Source: Harmonia axyridis
Lineage: Eukaryota > Arthropoda > Insecta > Coleoptera > Coccinellidae
Assembly: GCF_914767665.1 (NCBI RefSeq)
Contig: NC_059508.1
Coordinates: 22,046,001-22,110,000, forward strand
Direction of reading: 5' to 3'
DNA: 64,000 nt
Shown: positions 47,183 through 60,076 of the stretch, piece by piece
Position numbering within the stretch: position 1 is the first letter of the stretch
Layout: every line of letters starts with the position of its first letter
Translations under genes and position numbers: made by a program
Notes under the pieces: generated by a model
The model's input: the letters and a program-made list of their open reading frames with translations, nothing else
Databases searched by the model: none
Told to the model about the DNA's origin: nothing

Positions 47183-47199
47183 AAAAAAAAAAAAAAAAA
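47183..47199 (+). promoter_or_regulatory. A17 run (J-strand T-stretch), lap 3
   Basis: Same length as in laps 1 and 2. Confidence 0.4.
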
Positions 47200-48048
47200 C
47201 CTAAGTATTAATGAATTAAATTATCATTAAGAAATATTATTTCTAAAGTATTATGGTATTTATCATGAAAATGAAGTTATTCTTATTTTAACTAAATCTA
47301 TTAAAAATTACGTGAAAAATAGATTTAGAAAAATAAAATTAATAAAGATTTCATAAAAAATTTAAATTAAAATATCTAACAAAAAAATGTAATTTTTAAA
47401 TATTTGGTTAAATTTGTCTATTTTTTGGTTGTCTCGAATAATTTTTAATTTATTGGATAAAAAGTGATCTTAAAGGGTAAAAAAATGATTTGTTAGTAAA
47501 GTAAAGTTATTATGTCAATATTTTGATTTAAATTATAATTATTTTAAGTTTAATTATTACATAGTTAAAAAAATTATGTATAAAAATTTAGGATTTTCAT
47601 AAAATTCGAGTAATTTTTGAAAATTTTATATAAATGCTTAAAAGGAAATCGCTCATAAAAAAAAAATCTATATTTTTTTGTTAGAAATTTAAATTTAAAT
47701 AATTTTTAAAAATTGTGATATGGAAATTATCTAATAATTTTTTTTGAAAAAATTATTTGTTAGTGTAATAAAGTTATTTCGTTTAAAAATTTTGTGAAAA
47801 ATTGTTAAAAATTTATCAAAATTTATGGATTTTTGGAAATTTTGATGATTAGGGGAGGAATTTTTTTTTTCATTTTTCATAAATTTGATTTTTATATAAT
47901 TTTGAAAATTTTTAGAATAGGTTAATTTAAATATTTTAATAAAAATAGAAAATGTTTAGTTTCGGGGGGAACTAAATTAATAAATTTAAATTTAAATTTA
48001 TTTTGAATTTTAAAAAATTTAATTTTTGATTATTTTATTTTATAATAA

Positions 48049-49087
48049 AATTATAATTTATTTTTTTAAAATTATTGTATTTATCAAGAATTTTTTAAAT
48101 CCGATAATTTAAAATATTTTTGATATTTGGTAGGCTTCAGTTTATTACAAAATTTATTTTATTAAAATTAAATTTGAATAAAGCTATAACAGTCGGCAAT
48201 AAGAATTGTTACAATTTATATTGTTTAGTATTGGATTTAGTGAGTAGGGTAGCACTAAATTTAAGGGTATAACTTGTAAATCCTTGGGGGAAAATTTTTT
48301 AATTTAGAGTTAAAAAGTTTAAGGTTTGGTTATTATCTAAGGGGACGTTTTTGACGGGAGGAAGTTACAAAGATTTGTTAACATAAAGTTTTTATAATTA
48401 TAATTTATTTTTTAAAAATTATTGTATTTATTAAGAATTTTTTAAATCCGATAATTTAAAATATTTTTGATATTTGGTAGGCTTCAGTTTATTACAAAAT
48501 TTATTTTATTAAAATTAAATTTGAATAAAGCTATAACAGTCGGCAATAAGAATTGTTACAATTTAAATTGTTTAGTATTGGATTTAGTGAGTAGGGTAGC
48601 ACTAAATTTAAGGGTATAACTTGTAAATCCTTGGGGGAAAATTTTTTAATTTAGAGTTAAAAAGTTTAAGGTTTGGTTATTATCTAATGGGACGTTTTTG
48701 ACGGGAGGAAGTTACAAAGATTTGTTAACATAAAGTTTTTATAATTATAATTTATTTTTTAAAAATTATTGTATTTATTAAGAATTTTTTAAATCCGATA
48801 ATTTAAAATATTTTTGATATTTGGTAGGCTTCAGTTTATTACAAAATTTATTTGATTAAAATTAAATTTGAATAAAGCTATAACAGTCGGCAATAAGAAT
48901 TGTTACAATTTAAATTGTTTAGTATTGGATTTAGTGAGTAGGGTAGCACTAAATTTAAGGGTATAACTTGTAAATCCTTGGGGGAAAATTTTTTAATTTA
49001 GAGTTAAAAAGTTTAAGGTTTGGTTATTATCTAAGGGGACGCTTTTGACGGGAGGAAGTTACAAAGATTTGTTAACATAAAGTTTTT
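48049..49087. repeat. Three 347-bp tandem copies, lap 3
   Basis: Copies start at 48049, 48396 and 48743. Private variants are CTAATGGGACG in copy 2 (near 48687) and TTTGATTAAAA in copy 3 (near 48853). Copy 2 also shares AATTTAAATTG with copy 3 instead of copy 1, unlike laps 1 and 2. Confidence 0.94.
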
Positions 49088-49161
49088 AAAATTATTAGTT
49101 TTAATAATTTAATTTTTTAAATTTAATTTAATTATTATTATTTCTAAATAAAGTTAATTTT

Positions 49162-49968
49162 TTTTTGTTTGAAATAAATTTTAACTAAATGTAGTCTTTT
49201 TTGGGTTTTAGTTAATTAGATATTTGATTATGGTATTAGATATATATATTCATTCAAGATTTATATGAATATTGTTTTAAATTTAATAAATTAGTAGTGT
49301 ATATTTTTAATTATTAAAAAAATTTAGAATTAGTGATAAGATTTAGTATTTGCAATTTTTGTGCCAGCAGCAGCGGTTATACAAAAAATATAATATATAT
49401 TTATTAGCTTTAATTAATAGAATTAAAAATTAAAAAAGAAATTTTAAGTTTTAAGGTGAAATTTTAATTTATTAATATTTTTAATTATGTTTTTATGAGG
49501 TTAAGAAATTATTATAATAAACTAGGATTAGATACCCTATTATTAATTAAGTAAATTATAAAGTTAAGTGATTAATAGTTAAGTTCTTTAAAACTAAATG
49601 ATTTGGCGGTATTTTTACTTTTCAGAGGAACCTGTTCTATAAACGATAATCCACGATTAAAATTACTTTAGTTAGAAACTTTTATATCGTCGTTGTTAAA
49701 TATTTTTTTAGAAATTAATATTTAGATATTTTTTAAAAATTTAAATCAGATCAAGGTGAAGTTTATATTAAAGTAGAAATGGGTTACATTAAATTATATT
49801 TATGGATTTATATATTTTAAAAGTTTTATGAAATTGGATTTGATTGTAATTAAATATTTTTATTTTTAATGATTTAGTACTAAAATATGCACATATTGCC
49901 CGTCGCTTTCATCTAATATGGAATAAGTCGTAACATAGTAGATTTACTGGAAAGTGATTCTAGAATGT
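49162..49968 (+). rRNA. rrnS: 12S rRNA, lap 3
   Basis: As lap 1 (GTGCCAGCAGC at 49361), with a private A near 49593. The 5' end is approximate. Confidence 0.9.
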
Positions 49969-50030
49969 CAGTTTAGAGCTTGAATAAGCATCTTATTTAC
50001 ATTAAGAAGATAATTAATAATTTAAATTGA
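49969..50030 (+). tRNA. trnV: tRNA-Val (TAC), lap 3
   Basis: Matches the lap-1 gene. Confidence 0.93.
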
Positions 50031-50047
50031 ATTTTAAAATTTATTTA

Positions 50048-50117
<70 letters not shown>

Positions 50118-51361
50118 ATTAAATAATTAGTATTTTTATTAGATTAAGAAAAATTTTATTTTATGATAGATTAATAGTACTGAAAAGGAAAATTATATAA
50201 ATTTATAAAAGAAACAATATTGTGTACCTTGTGTATCAGGGTTTATTAAAAATTTAATATTTATATATTTATCTCGAATTTAAAAGAGCTATATAGTTAT
50301 AAATATTATTGTTTAATAAATATTTATAATAATTATATAGTAATGAAACGTTATTCGTTTTTAAATATATCTAGTTTTTTAAGAAAAGAATTTAATTCAT
50401 TATAAAAATTATAAAAATTTAATTTTTAATTTTTTGAATTTTTATTTTAATAGTTTTAGGGATAAGCTTAAAATTAAATTATTATAATTAAATATTATAA
50501 ATTAATAATTTATAGAATTAGAAATTTTTACTATTTGAAGTTTGTTAAAATTTGTTATTTAATTAAAAATATTTATATATTAATTTAATTTTTTTATTAA
50601 AGTAAATTTAATAATAAAAATTATATTGAAATAATGATAAAATTAGTATTAATTATTTTGTAAAAATATAAGTAATTACGAAAGGTATAATTAAGTAATT
50701 AGGCAAAAATATCTTTCACCTGTTTAATAAAAACATCTCTTTTTGATTATAATTTAAAGTAGGACCTGCCCACTGAATAAAATTTGAAGGGCCGCAGTAT
50801 TTTGACTGTGCAAAGGTAGCATAATCATTAGTTTTTTAATTGAAAGCTTGTATGAATGGTTTGATGAGAAGATAACTTTCTAAATTTTATTATTTAAAAA
50901 TTTTATTTTTAAGTTAAAAAGCTTAAATTTTTTTAAAAGACGAGAAGACCCTATAGAGTTTAATTTATAAAAGATTTTTAATTTAAAGAATTATAAAATT
51001 TAAAATTTTTGTTAAATTTGATTGGGGTGATAAAAAAATTAGATTAACTTTTTTAATTTTAACCATTAATTTATGAAAAATTGATCCATTTTTATGATTA
51101 AAAGAATAAATTACCTTAGGGATAACAGCGTTATTTTTTTTTAGAGTTCAAATCGAAAGAAAAGATTGCGACCTCGATGTTGGATTAAAGTTAAATTTAG
51201 GTGTAGAAGCTTAAATATTTGGTCTGTTCGACCATTAAAACTTTACATGATCTGAGTTTAAACCGGTGTAAGCCAGGTTGGTTTCTATCTTTAATAATTT
51301 AATAAATTTTAGTACGAAAGGACCAAGTTTATGATTTAAAATTTTATAAATGAATAAAATT
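50031..51361 (+). rRNA. rrnL: 16S rRNA, lap 3, with a 60-nt TA tract
   Basis: The same core blocks as lap 1, but 34 bases longer because of the expanded TA tract near the 5' end. Confidence 0.93.
50053..50112. repeat. TA microsatellite in rrnL, 60 nt (lap 3)
   Basis: Thirty TA units, more than twice the length in laps 1 and 2. Confidence 0.95.
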
Positions 51362-51423
51362 ATTATTTTGGCAGATTAGTGCGTTAGATTTAGAATCTTT
51401 ATAAGTATTTCATACAAATAATA
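51362..51423 (+). tRNA. trnL1: tRNA-Leu (CUN), lap 3
   Basis: As lap 1 with a private C at 51411 in the T-arm. Confidence 0.93.
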
Positions 51424-52365
51424 ATTGATATAATTTTAATTTTGATAATTTTTATTTTAATAATTATTTGTATTTTAGTTAGAGTAGCTTTTTTAACTTT
51501 ATTAGAACGTAAGTTATTAGGGTATATTCAAATTCGAAAAGGCCCTAATAAAGTAGGTTTTTTAGGAATTTTACAGCCTTTTAGTGATGCAATTAAATTA
51601 TTTAGAAAAGAAATAATTTTTCCTTATATGGCTAATATTTTAATTTATATTATATCACCAGTTTTTAATTTAATTTTAGCATTAATATTATGAATTAGAA
51701 TACCTTTTTATTGTTATTTATTTAAGTTTAATTTTTCTGTATTGTTTTTTTTTGTAATTTCTAGTTTTAGTGTGTATACAATTATATTATCGGGTTGATC
51801 TTCAAATTCGATTTATTCTTTATTAGGAAGGCTTCGTTCTGTTGCTCAAGTAATTTCTTATGAAGTAAGAATATTTTTAATTTTATTATCATTTTTAGTG
51901 TTAATTATATCTTTAAATTTAATAGATTTTATTTTTTATCAAAAATATGTTTGATTTGTTATATTTAATTTTCCTCTAAGAATAATATGATTTATTTCAA
52001 GATTAGCTGAAACTAATCGAACTCCTTTTGATTTTTCTGAGGGTGAATCAGAGTTAGTTTCAGGATTTAACGTTGAATATAGAAGTTTTGGATTTGCTTT
52101 TATTTTTATGGCTGAATATTCTAATATTATTTTTATAAGAATAATAAGAAGGTTGATTTTTATAGGAGGAGATTTTTATTCTATTATATTTTTTTTAAAA
52201 TTATTATTTTTTTCTTTTATATGAATTTGGGTTCGAGGGACTTTACCTCGTTATCGATATGATAAATTAATATATTTATCTTGAAAGGTTTTTTTGCCTG
52301 TTTCTTTGAATATACTTATATTAAATTTTAGATTAAGATTATTATTTATAGTATTAATTATATAG
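51424..52365 (+). CDS. nad1: ND1, lap 3
   Basis: Intact, with the expected Ile 15 and Lys 281, as lap 2. Confidence 0.95.
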
Positions 52366-52382
52366 TTAATTAAATTTTGTAT
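52366..52382 (-). promoter_or_regulatory. nad1/trnS2 spacer, possible mtTERM site, lap 3
   Basis: Same 17 bases as in lap 1. Confidence 0.35.
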
Positions 52383-52447
52383 AAATCAATAGAAATTTAA
52401 ATTCTTTCTTATATTTTCAAAATATATGCTTTTCAAGCTCATTGATT
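52383..52447 (-). tRNA. trnS2: tRNA-Ser (UCN), lap 3
   Basis: Matches the lap-1 gene. Confidence 0.93.
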
Positions 52448-53585
52448 AATTAAATATTCATCAGTCTCAAATTTTGTAAATAATTGAGTTTAATATAAAG
52501 TATATGAAATAGATTAAGGTAAAAATTTGTCCTATGAAAATAAAAGGATTTTCAACTGGTTTAGCTCCGATTCATGTTAAAATTATAACTGTAACGATAA
52601 AATTTCAAAATATAATTTTATTAATATAATAAAAGCTGTTTCTTTTCATTATTTTGAAATTAATAAAAGGTATAAAATAAAGAATAGCAATTGATATTAC
52701 TAAAGCAATTACACCTCCAAGTTTATTGGGAATAGAGCGAAGAATTGCATAAGCAAATAAAAAATATCATTCTGGTTGAATATGAGGAGGGGTGGAAAGA
52801 GGATTAGCTGGGATAAAATTATCAGGATCTCTTAATATATAAGGATATAGAATAATAATATTTAAAATAAAAAATATTATAATGAGAAAACCTAAAATAT
52901 CTTTAAAGGAGAAATATGGATGAAAACTAATTTTATCTAGATTAGAATTAGATCCTAAAGGATTACTAGAGCCAGAGTTATGTAAAAATAGTAAATGAAT
53001 TATAATTAAAGCTGAAATAATGAAAGGTAAAATAAAATGAAATGAATAAAATCGGTTTAATGTAGCATTGTCAACAGCAAAACCTCCTCATAGTCAAATA
53101 ACGATAGAATTTCCTAGGTAAGGGATTGCAGAAACTAAATTTGTAATTACAGTTGCTCCTCAAAAAGATATTTGCCCTCAGGGAAGAACATAACCTAAAA
53201 AGGCTGTAGCTATAGATATAAATAAAATAGTAGTTCCTGTCATTCAAGTTTCTGTAAGTTTGTAAGAACCAAAATATAAGCCTCGCCTAATATGTAAATA
53301 TAAACATATAAAAAATAAAGAGGCTCCATTTGCATGAATAGTTCGTATTAACCATCCTATATTTACGTCTCGACAAATATGAGTCACTATATTAAAAGCT
53401 AAATCTACGTTTGCACAATAATGTATAGATAAAAATAATCCTGTAATAATTTGTATTATTAAACACAAGCCTAATAAAGATCCAAAATTTCATAAATATG
53501 AAATATTTCTTGGTGTAGGTAGATCGATTAAAGAGTTGTTAATAATTTTCGTTAAAGAATTAATTTTTCGTATTGGTATTTTCAT
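52446..53585 (-). CDS. cytb: Cytochrome b, lap 3, one conserved residue changed
   Basis: Full length. A private A at 53389 changes AGA (Ser 66 in code 5) to ATA (Met) in the conserved FN-S-VTHICRDVN stretch. Confidence 0.96.
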
Positions 53586-54075
53586 ATTTAAATTGACGTA
53601 ACGGTCCAAATTTTACTTTAGTAATTTTTACAACTGCAATTATTGAAATTAATAAATAAAAAATCAAAATTAAAAATATGTTAGAATTTGGGTAATTTAA
53701 AAATTTATTTAAATTTAAATAAAAATTTCTAATTAAATCTATTTTATGTAAAATTTCATTATTAATATTTTGATTTATTAAATATAGATTTATATTATTT
53801 ATAAATATAGTAATTATAAATAAACTAATTATAATAAATATAATATATTTATTAAATTTAAATTTTTCATTAGAGGCAGTTCTTGTTATATAAATAAATA
53901 AAATTAGTAAACCTCCAATTATAATTAATATTAAAATATATGAAAATCAAAAGTTTGATCTTATTAATCCTATAATGATACAAGTTATAATTGTATAAGT
54001 TAAAATAAGTAGTCCTAAGGATAGGGGGTGGGTAAGAAAAATTGCCAAAAAATTTAAAAATGTTAAAATTAAGAT
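53586..54075 (-). CDS. nad6: ND6, lap 3
   Basis: Intact; matches lap 2. Confidence 0.92.
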
Positions 54076-54077
54076 TT

Positions 54078-54140
54078 CAGAGGGTAGTTTAATAAAAAAT
54101 ATTAATTTTGGAGATTAAAGATATATTTGTTTTCCTCTGA
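54078..54140 (+). tRNA. trnP: tRNA-Pro (TGG), lap 3
   Basis: Matches the lap-1 gene. Confidence 0.93.
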
Positions 54141-54205
54141 TATTTTAAAAGATTAAATCTTAAAGCTGGTTTACAAGACCAGTATTTTTTTTAAATTATT
54201 AAAAT
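54141..54205 (-). tRNA. trnT: tRNA-Thr (TGT), lap 3
   Basis: Matches the lap-1 gene. Confidence 0.93.
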
Positions 54206-54484
54206 ATGGAAATAATTTTTTTAAGTATGTTTATTTTTAGAATTTTAAATTTTTTTATTAATCGAAAACATTTATTAATAACATTACTTAGATTAGAATT
54301 AGTAATTTTAACTTTATTTATAATAATATATTTTTATTTATCTTATTTTAGTTATGAATTTTATTTTGTAGTAGTTTTTTTAACTATAAGTGTTTGTGAA
54401 AGAGTTTTGGGATTATCTTTATTAGTGTCAATAATTCGTTCTTATGGAAATGATTATTTTAATTCATTAAATATTTTATGATAA
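54206..54484 (+). CDS. nad4L: ND4L, lap 3
   Basis: Intact, 92 residues. Confidence 0.94.
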
Positions 54485-55798
54485 TATTAATAATATTAGT
54501 ATTTATGATTCCTTTATGTTTTATAAATAAATTTTGATTAATTAAAAATTATTTAATTTTAATAAGAATTTGATTTTTTTCAAAAATTTCTTTTTTATTT
54601 TTTAGTTCATTAAATTTTTTTATAGGTATAGATTTTTTATCATATTTTTTGTTATTATTAAGGTTTTGAATTTCTTTTTTAATATTTATAGCTAGAGAAA
54701 AACTTTTTAATTTAAAAGATTTCAGTGAGTTATTTAGTATTTTATTATTATTATTATTGCTTTTTTTATTATTAACTTTTTCTTCTATAAATATATTTTT
54801 ATTTTATATATTTTTTGAGGCTAGGTTAATTCCAATTTTGATTTTGATTTTAGGTTGAGGATATCAGCCTGAACGTATTCAAGCTGGAATATATATATTT
54901 TTTTATACAATTATAGCTTCTTTACCAATAATATTGTTTATTTTTATTTATTATTCAAAGTTTAAAACATTAGATTTGACTTATATTAATGTAAATTTAT
55001 TTAGTTTTATTTTATATTTTATAATAATAATAGTATTTTTAGTTAAAATGCCGATATTTTTATTTCATTTATGATTGCCTAAAGCACATGTAGAAGCTTC
55101 AGTTGCTGGGTCTATAATATTAGCAGGAGTGATATTAAAGTTAGGAAGATATGGACTTATTCGATTTTTAACTATATTTATATATCTAGGAGTTAAGGTT
55201 AATTTTTTTTTAATTAATTTATCTTTAATAGGAGGGATTTTAGTTTCTTTAAGTTGTTTACGTCAAAGAGATATAAAATCTTTAATTGCTTATTCTTCAG
55301 TTGTTCATATAGGACTTTTATTGTCAGGTTTATTAACATTTAATTCTTGAGGAATTACTGGATCTTTAATAATAATATTAGCTCATGGCTGTTGTTCTTC
55401 AGGATTATTTGTTTTAGTAAATATAAATTATGAACGTATTGTTAGTCGAAGTATTTTTATTAATAAAGGTTCAATTAATATTGTACCTTTTTTATCTTTA
55501 TGGTGATTTTAGTTAGTAATTAGAAATATAGCTGCACCACCTTCTTTAAATTTGTTAAGAGAAATTTTGTTAATTAATAGTTTAATTAATTATTCTCATA
55601 TTTGTATATTTATATTAATAATTATAACTTTTTTGAGAGCTTCTTATAGTTTGTATTTATATTCTTTTAGTCAACATGGAAAATTTTACAGAAGATTATA
55701 TTTTTTTGAATTAATTTCTTATCGAGAATTAATTTTATTACTCATACATTGGGTTCCTTTAAATTTAATTTTATTAAAAAGAGATTTATTTTTCTTTT
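54478..55798 (+). CDS. nad4: ND4, lap 3, with an in-frame TAG
   Basis: TTG (Leu 345) is TAG at 55510-55512 through a T-to-A change at 55511; TAG stops in code 5. Ser also replaces Leu 332 (TCA, base 55472), private to this lap. The rest of the frame stays open to the truncated T stop at 55798. Laps 1 and 2 read through here. Confidence 0.9.
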
Positions 55799-55861
55799 AC
55801 TTAAATAGTTTATATAAAATATTGATTTGTGGAGTCAATGAAGTTACTTTAACTTTAAGTA
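55799..55861 (+). tRNA. trnH: tRNA-His (GTG), lap 3
   Basis: Matches the lap-1 gene. Confidence 0.92.
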
Positions 55862-57575
55862 ATATCTTTTTGTGTAATTTTTTCTAGATTAATACTTAGG
55901 TTTTTTTTTTTTTTTTTTTGTTTTAGATTATTTTTACTTAATACAGGAAAGGTTTATTTTATTGAGTGAAGAATTTTTAATTTAAATTCAATAGAAGTAG
56001 AAATATTAATTCTTTTGGATTGAATATCTTTATTATTTGTTTCTTTTGTTTTATTTATTTCTACCATAGTAATTTTTTATAGAAAATCTTATATATCTAA
56101 GGATTTATCTATTAATCGTTTTATTATACTAGTTTTTATATTTGTTCTATCTATATTATTAATAATTTTAAGTCCAAATTTAATTTCAATTTTATTGGGT
56201 TGAGATGGGTTAGGATTAGTTTCTTATTGTTTAGTAATTTATTATCAAAATGTAAAATCTTATTCAGCTGGTATATTAACAGCTTTATCTAATCGAGTAG
56301 GAGATGCAATATTAATAATTTCTATTGCTTGGATAATAAATTTTGGAAGATGAAATTTTATATTATATATTGATTATTATTATAGAGATAAAAGAATAAT
56401 AATTGTAGGTTTGTTAATTATTATTGCTGCTTTAACTAAAAGTGCACAAATTCCTTTTTCAGCTTGATTACCAGCAGCTATAGCTGCTCCTACTCCTGTT
56501 TCAGCATTAGTACATTCTTCAACTTTAGTAACAGCAGGGGTTTATTTATTAATTCGATTTCATTTATTATTGGAAAATTATTCTTTTGTGTTAATATTCA
56601 TTGGATTGATAACAATATTAATCTCAGGTTTAGCAGCTAATTTTGAATATGATTTAAAAAAAATTATTGCTTTATCAACTTTAAGTCAGTTAGGTTTAAT
56701 AGTTACTATTTTAAGATTAGGTTTATATGAATTAGCTTTTTTTCATTTATTAATTCATGCTTTATTTAAAGCCTTATTATTTATATGTGCAGGTAATTTT
56801 ATTCATTTAATAGGAGAATGTCAAGATATTCGTTTTATAGGAGGTTTAGTTTATAAAACTCCTATAACTGTAATATATTTTAATGTAAGAAATTTATCAT
56901 TATGTGGTATTCCCTTTTTTTCTGGATTTTACTCAAAAGATTTAATTATAGAGGTTTATTCTATGATAAGATTAAATATTGTAATTTATTTAATCATATT
57001 AATTTCTTTAACATTAACAGTTTCTTATACAGTGCGTTTATTAAATTATTTAATATTTACAGATTATTGTGGGTTTAGAATAAATAGAACTGAAGAATTA
57101 AGAGATGAAATAGTTTATAGAATAGGATTTATATTTATTATTGTATTATTTTCAGGAACGGTTCTTATATGATTTATATTTAAGGATATCAATTTAGTTG
57201 TATTACCTTTTTTTATGAAAATTTTAATTTTAATTATAGTAATAATTGGGGTAATTATAGGTTTTGAGATTTCTTTATTAAAATTAAATTATAATTTAAT
57301 TTTTTCTAATTTAATAAAAATTTTAATTTTTTTAGTATTAATATGGAATTTGCCTTATATTTCAACTTTTGGAATAAATTATTTTTTTATTAATTTAGGA
57401 ATACTAAATTATAAATTTTTAGATCAGGGTTGATCAGAGTTCTTAGGAAGTCAGGGTTTATTTAAATTTTTTAAAAAAATTTCTGTTTTATTTCAGTATA
57501 TTTTTAAAAATAGTTTAAAGATTTATATAATCATATTTTTAATTTGAATTATTTTGTTATTGATTTATATATTCT
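55862..57575 (+). CDS. nad5: ND5, lap 3 (the only intact copy)
   Basis: The T19 tract keeps the frame, and Leu 291 is TTA, so this copy is open over all 571 codons plus T. Tyr is at residue 366 as in lap 2. One silent change lies near 56016. It is the best reference for ND5 in the window. Confidence 0.95.
55901..55919 (+). repeat. T19 homopolymer in nad5 (lap 3)
   Basis: Nineteen T, in frame. Confidence 0.9.
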
Positions 57576-57640
57576 ACTTAAATAGCTTAATAGAGCGCAA
57601 TATTGAAGATATTGAGGTAAATTAAAATATTTTTTAAGTA
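57576..57640 (+). tRNA. trnF: tRNA-Phe (GAA), lap 3
   Basis: Matches the lap-1 gene. Confidence 0.93.
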
Positions 57641-57701
57641 TTTATAAGAATTAATCTTTTTTTATAATGAAAATATAATGTTTTAGATAAACTATATAAA
57701 T
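57639..57701 (-). tRNA. trnE: tRNA-Glu (TTC), lap 3
   Basis: Matches the lap-1 gene. Confidence 0.92.
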
Positions 57702-57757
57702 AGAAATATTAACAAATTGCTATATATTAAGTTAGAAGCTTAAATTTTTATATTTCT
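57702..57757 (-). tRNA. trnS1: tRNA-Ser (AGN, TCT), lap 3
   Basis: Matches the lap-1 gene. Confidence 0.88.
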
Positions 57758-57821
57758 TTAATTGGAGAGTTTCTCATTGGAATCATTAACAGTGACTTAC
57801 CTCTAGTTTGGTTTCAATTAA
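57757..57821 (-). tRNA. trnN: tRNA-Asn (GTT), lap 3
   Basis: Matches the lap-1 gene. Confidence 0.93.
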
Positions 57822-57881
57822 ATAAGGAATTTAAATTCAAATTTTTAGGTCGAAACTAAAAGCAATATTTTGCTTCTTATT
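57820..57881 (-). tRNA. trnR: tRNA-Arg (TCG), lap 3
   Basis: Matches the lap-1 gene. Confidence 0.9.
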
Positions 57882-57944
57882 TAAGATAAACTGAAAAACA
57901 GTATTTTTTAAATGCAAATTAAATGTTAATTTAACTATTATCCT
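57882..57944 (-). tRNA. trnA: tRNA-Ala (TGC), lap 3
   Basis: Matches the lap-1 gene. Confidence 0.92.
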
Positions 57945-58296
57945 ATAAAGATCAGTTTAAGGCTCCTTGTTTTCATTCATGGTATAAACCTAAAATTAAG
58001 ATTGCTATGAATATAAAAAATATAATGCTAATAATTATAATATTAGAATATTTTATTCTATAAATAAAAGGGATAATAAGGGTAATTTCTACATCAAAAA
58101 TTAAAAAAATTAAAGCGATTAAAAAAAAGTGAATTGAGAATGGTAGGCGTGCAGAATTTTTAGGGTCAAATCCGCATTCAAAGGGAGAACTTTTTTCTCG
58201 ATCTTTAAATGTTTTTATTGAGATATAATTTGCAGTAATTATTAAAATTATTATAATTCTAAGAATTATTAAAATTAAAGATGAAATTAAGAATAT
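57943..58296 (-). CDS. nad3: ND3, lap 3
   Basis: Intact, 117 residues. Confidence 0.95.
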
Positions 58297-58358
58297 TATC
58301 TATACTTTTAAAAGATTTTTTGATTGGAAATCAAATGTAATATTTATACTATATAGAT
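58297..58358 (-). tRNA. trnG: tRNA-Gly (TCC), lap 3
   Basis: Matches the lap-1 gene. Confidence 0.93.
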
Positions 58359-59139
58359 ATCTACCTCATCAATAAATAGATATATATAGGAATAGTCATA
58401 CTACGTCTACAAAATGTCAATATCATGCTGCTGCTTCAAATCCAAAATGGTGATTGTTTCTAAAATGATTAAAGTTTAATCGAGTTAAACAAACTAAAAG
58501 AAAAATAGAACCAATAATAACATGTAAACCATGGAATCCTGTAGCTATAAAGAATGTTCTTCCATAAACTGAATCGGCTATAGAAAATGGGGCTTCTAAA
58601 TATTCAATTCCTTGTAGTAAAGAAAAATATATTCCTAGAAAAACAGTAATAATTAATCTTTGAAATGTTTGATTAAAATTATTTTCTATTAATCTATGGT
58701 GGGCTCAAGTTACTCTTAGGCCTGATCTTAATAGAATAATAGTGTTTAATAATGGGATTTCATTAGGATTAAAGGTATTAATTCCTTTTGGAGGTCAAGC
58801 TATTCCTAGTTCGATAGAAGGAGATAATCTTATATGATAAAATCTTCAAAAAAAACTAACAAAGAAAAAAATCTCTGAGGTAATAAATAAAATTATTCCT
58901 CATCGTAAACCAAAAGATACTAAAAGAGTGTGGTTTCCTTGAAAGGTTCTTTCTCGAATTACATCTCGTCATCATTGAAATATAATTAGTAAAAGAATTA
59001 TATTTCTTAAAATAAATAAATTAGAGTTAAAAAGATGGAATCATTTAATTATTCCTATTATTGCAGTTATAGCTCTAAAAGCTCCTAAAATTGGTCAAGG
59101 ACTATAATCTACTAAATGAAATGGGTGATTTTTTATCAT
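58359..59139 (-). CDS. cox3: COX3, lap 3
   Basis: Intact; matches lap 2. Confidence 0.96.
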
Positions 59140-59797
59140 AATTATTTTCTCTAGAATAAAGAGTTCTAAGGATAGCAAAAACATAAGATTGAATTAAAGC
59201 TACTGCTGATTCTAATAAAATTAGTATAAATTGAATTATAATAATTAATAAAATAAGCAAATTTACTATAGGACCAGTGTTTCCTAAAAGAGTTAATAAA
59301 AGGTGTCCTGCAATTATATTAGCTGATAAACGAATAGCGAGAGTTCCAGGACGAATAATATTTCTAATTGTTTCAATACATACTATAAAAGGTATTAAAA
59401 TAGAAGGAGTTCCTTGAGGCATTAGATGGGCAAATGAGTGATAAGTGTGACTAATTCAACTATTTAATATAAATCTTAACCATAAAGGTAAAGCTAGGGA
59501 TAGAGTAAAAATTATATGACTTGAGGCTGTAAAAATGTAAGGAAATAACCCTATTAAGTTATTAATTATAATGAAGTAAAATAATACAATAAATATTAAA
59601 GTATTATTTTTTTTTGTAATGATTTTGAATTCTTTATGTAGAGTAATTAATATATTTTGAATTAAAAAGTTAAATCGATTAGGAATTAGTCAGAATATAG
59701 AAGGAATAAATAAAAAACTAATAATTATTCTTAGTCAATTTAAAGGTAATATAAAATAAGATGAAGGATCAAAAGAAGAAAAAAGATTTATTATCAT
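59140..59797 (-). CDS. atp6: ATP6, lap 4
   Basis: Complete, with Leu 183 restored compared with lap 3. Confidence 0.96.
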
Positions 59798-59943
59798 TTT
59801 CAAGAAAGTTTTTTATTTAATAATTTAAAATTTTTTAAAGGAGATTTTTTATGAGAATAAAATATTTTAATGTTTAAAATAATAAATAAAAGTGTTATAA
59901 AAATATATAAGGAAAACCAATCCATAGGTATAGTTTGAGGAAT
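59791..59943 (-). CDS. atp8: ATP8, lap 4
   Basis: Matches the other laps. Confidence 0.93.
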
Positions 59944-60006
59944 TAAAAATTATTCTGAGAATGATTTTAGTTTGACAAACTAATGTTATAGGTTAACTAA
60001 ATTTTT
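59944..60006 (-). tRNA. trnD: tRNA-Asp (GTC), lap 4
   Basis: Matches the lap-1 gene. Confidence 0.93.
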
Positions 60007-60076
60007 CATTAGAAGTAGTCGTTAATTACTATAAAGTGGTTTAAGAGACCAATACTTATCTTTCAGTCATCTAATG
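60007..60076 (-). tRNA. trnK: tRNA-Lys (CTT), lap 4
   Basis: Matches the lap-1 gene. Confidence 0.93.

Larger units (their letters stand above)
45918..48048. other. Control region, single-copy part, lap 3
   Basis: Same layout as lap 1. It shares C at 46847 and A at 47275 with lap 2. A private G (TTTTTGGAAATT) lies near 47837. No genes were seen. Confidence 0.8.
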
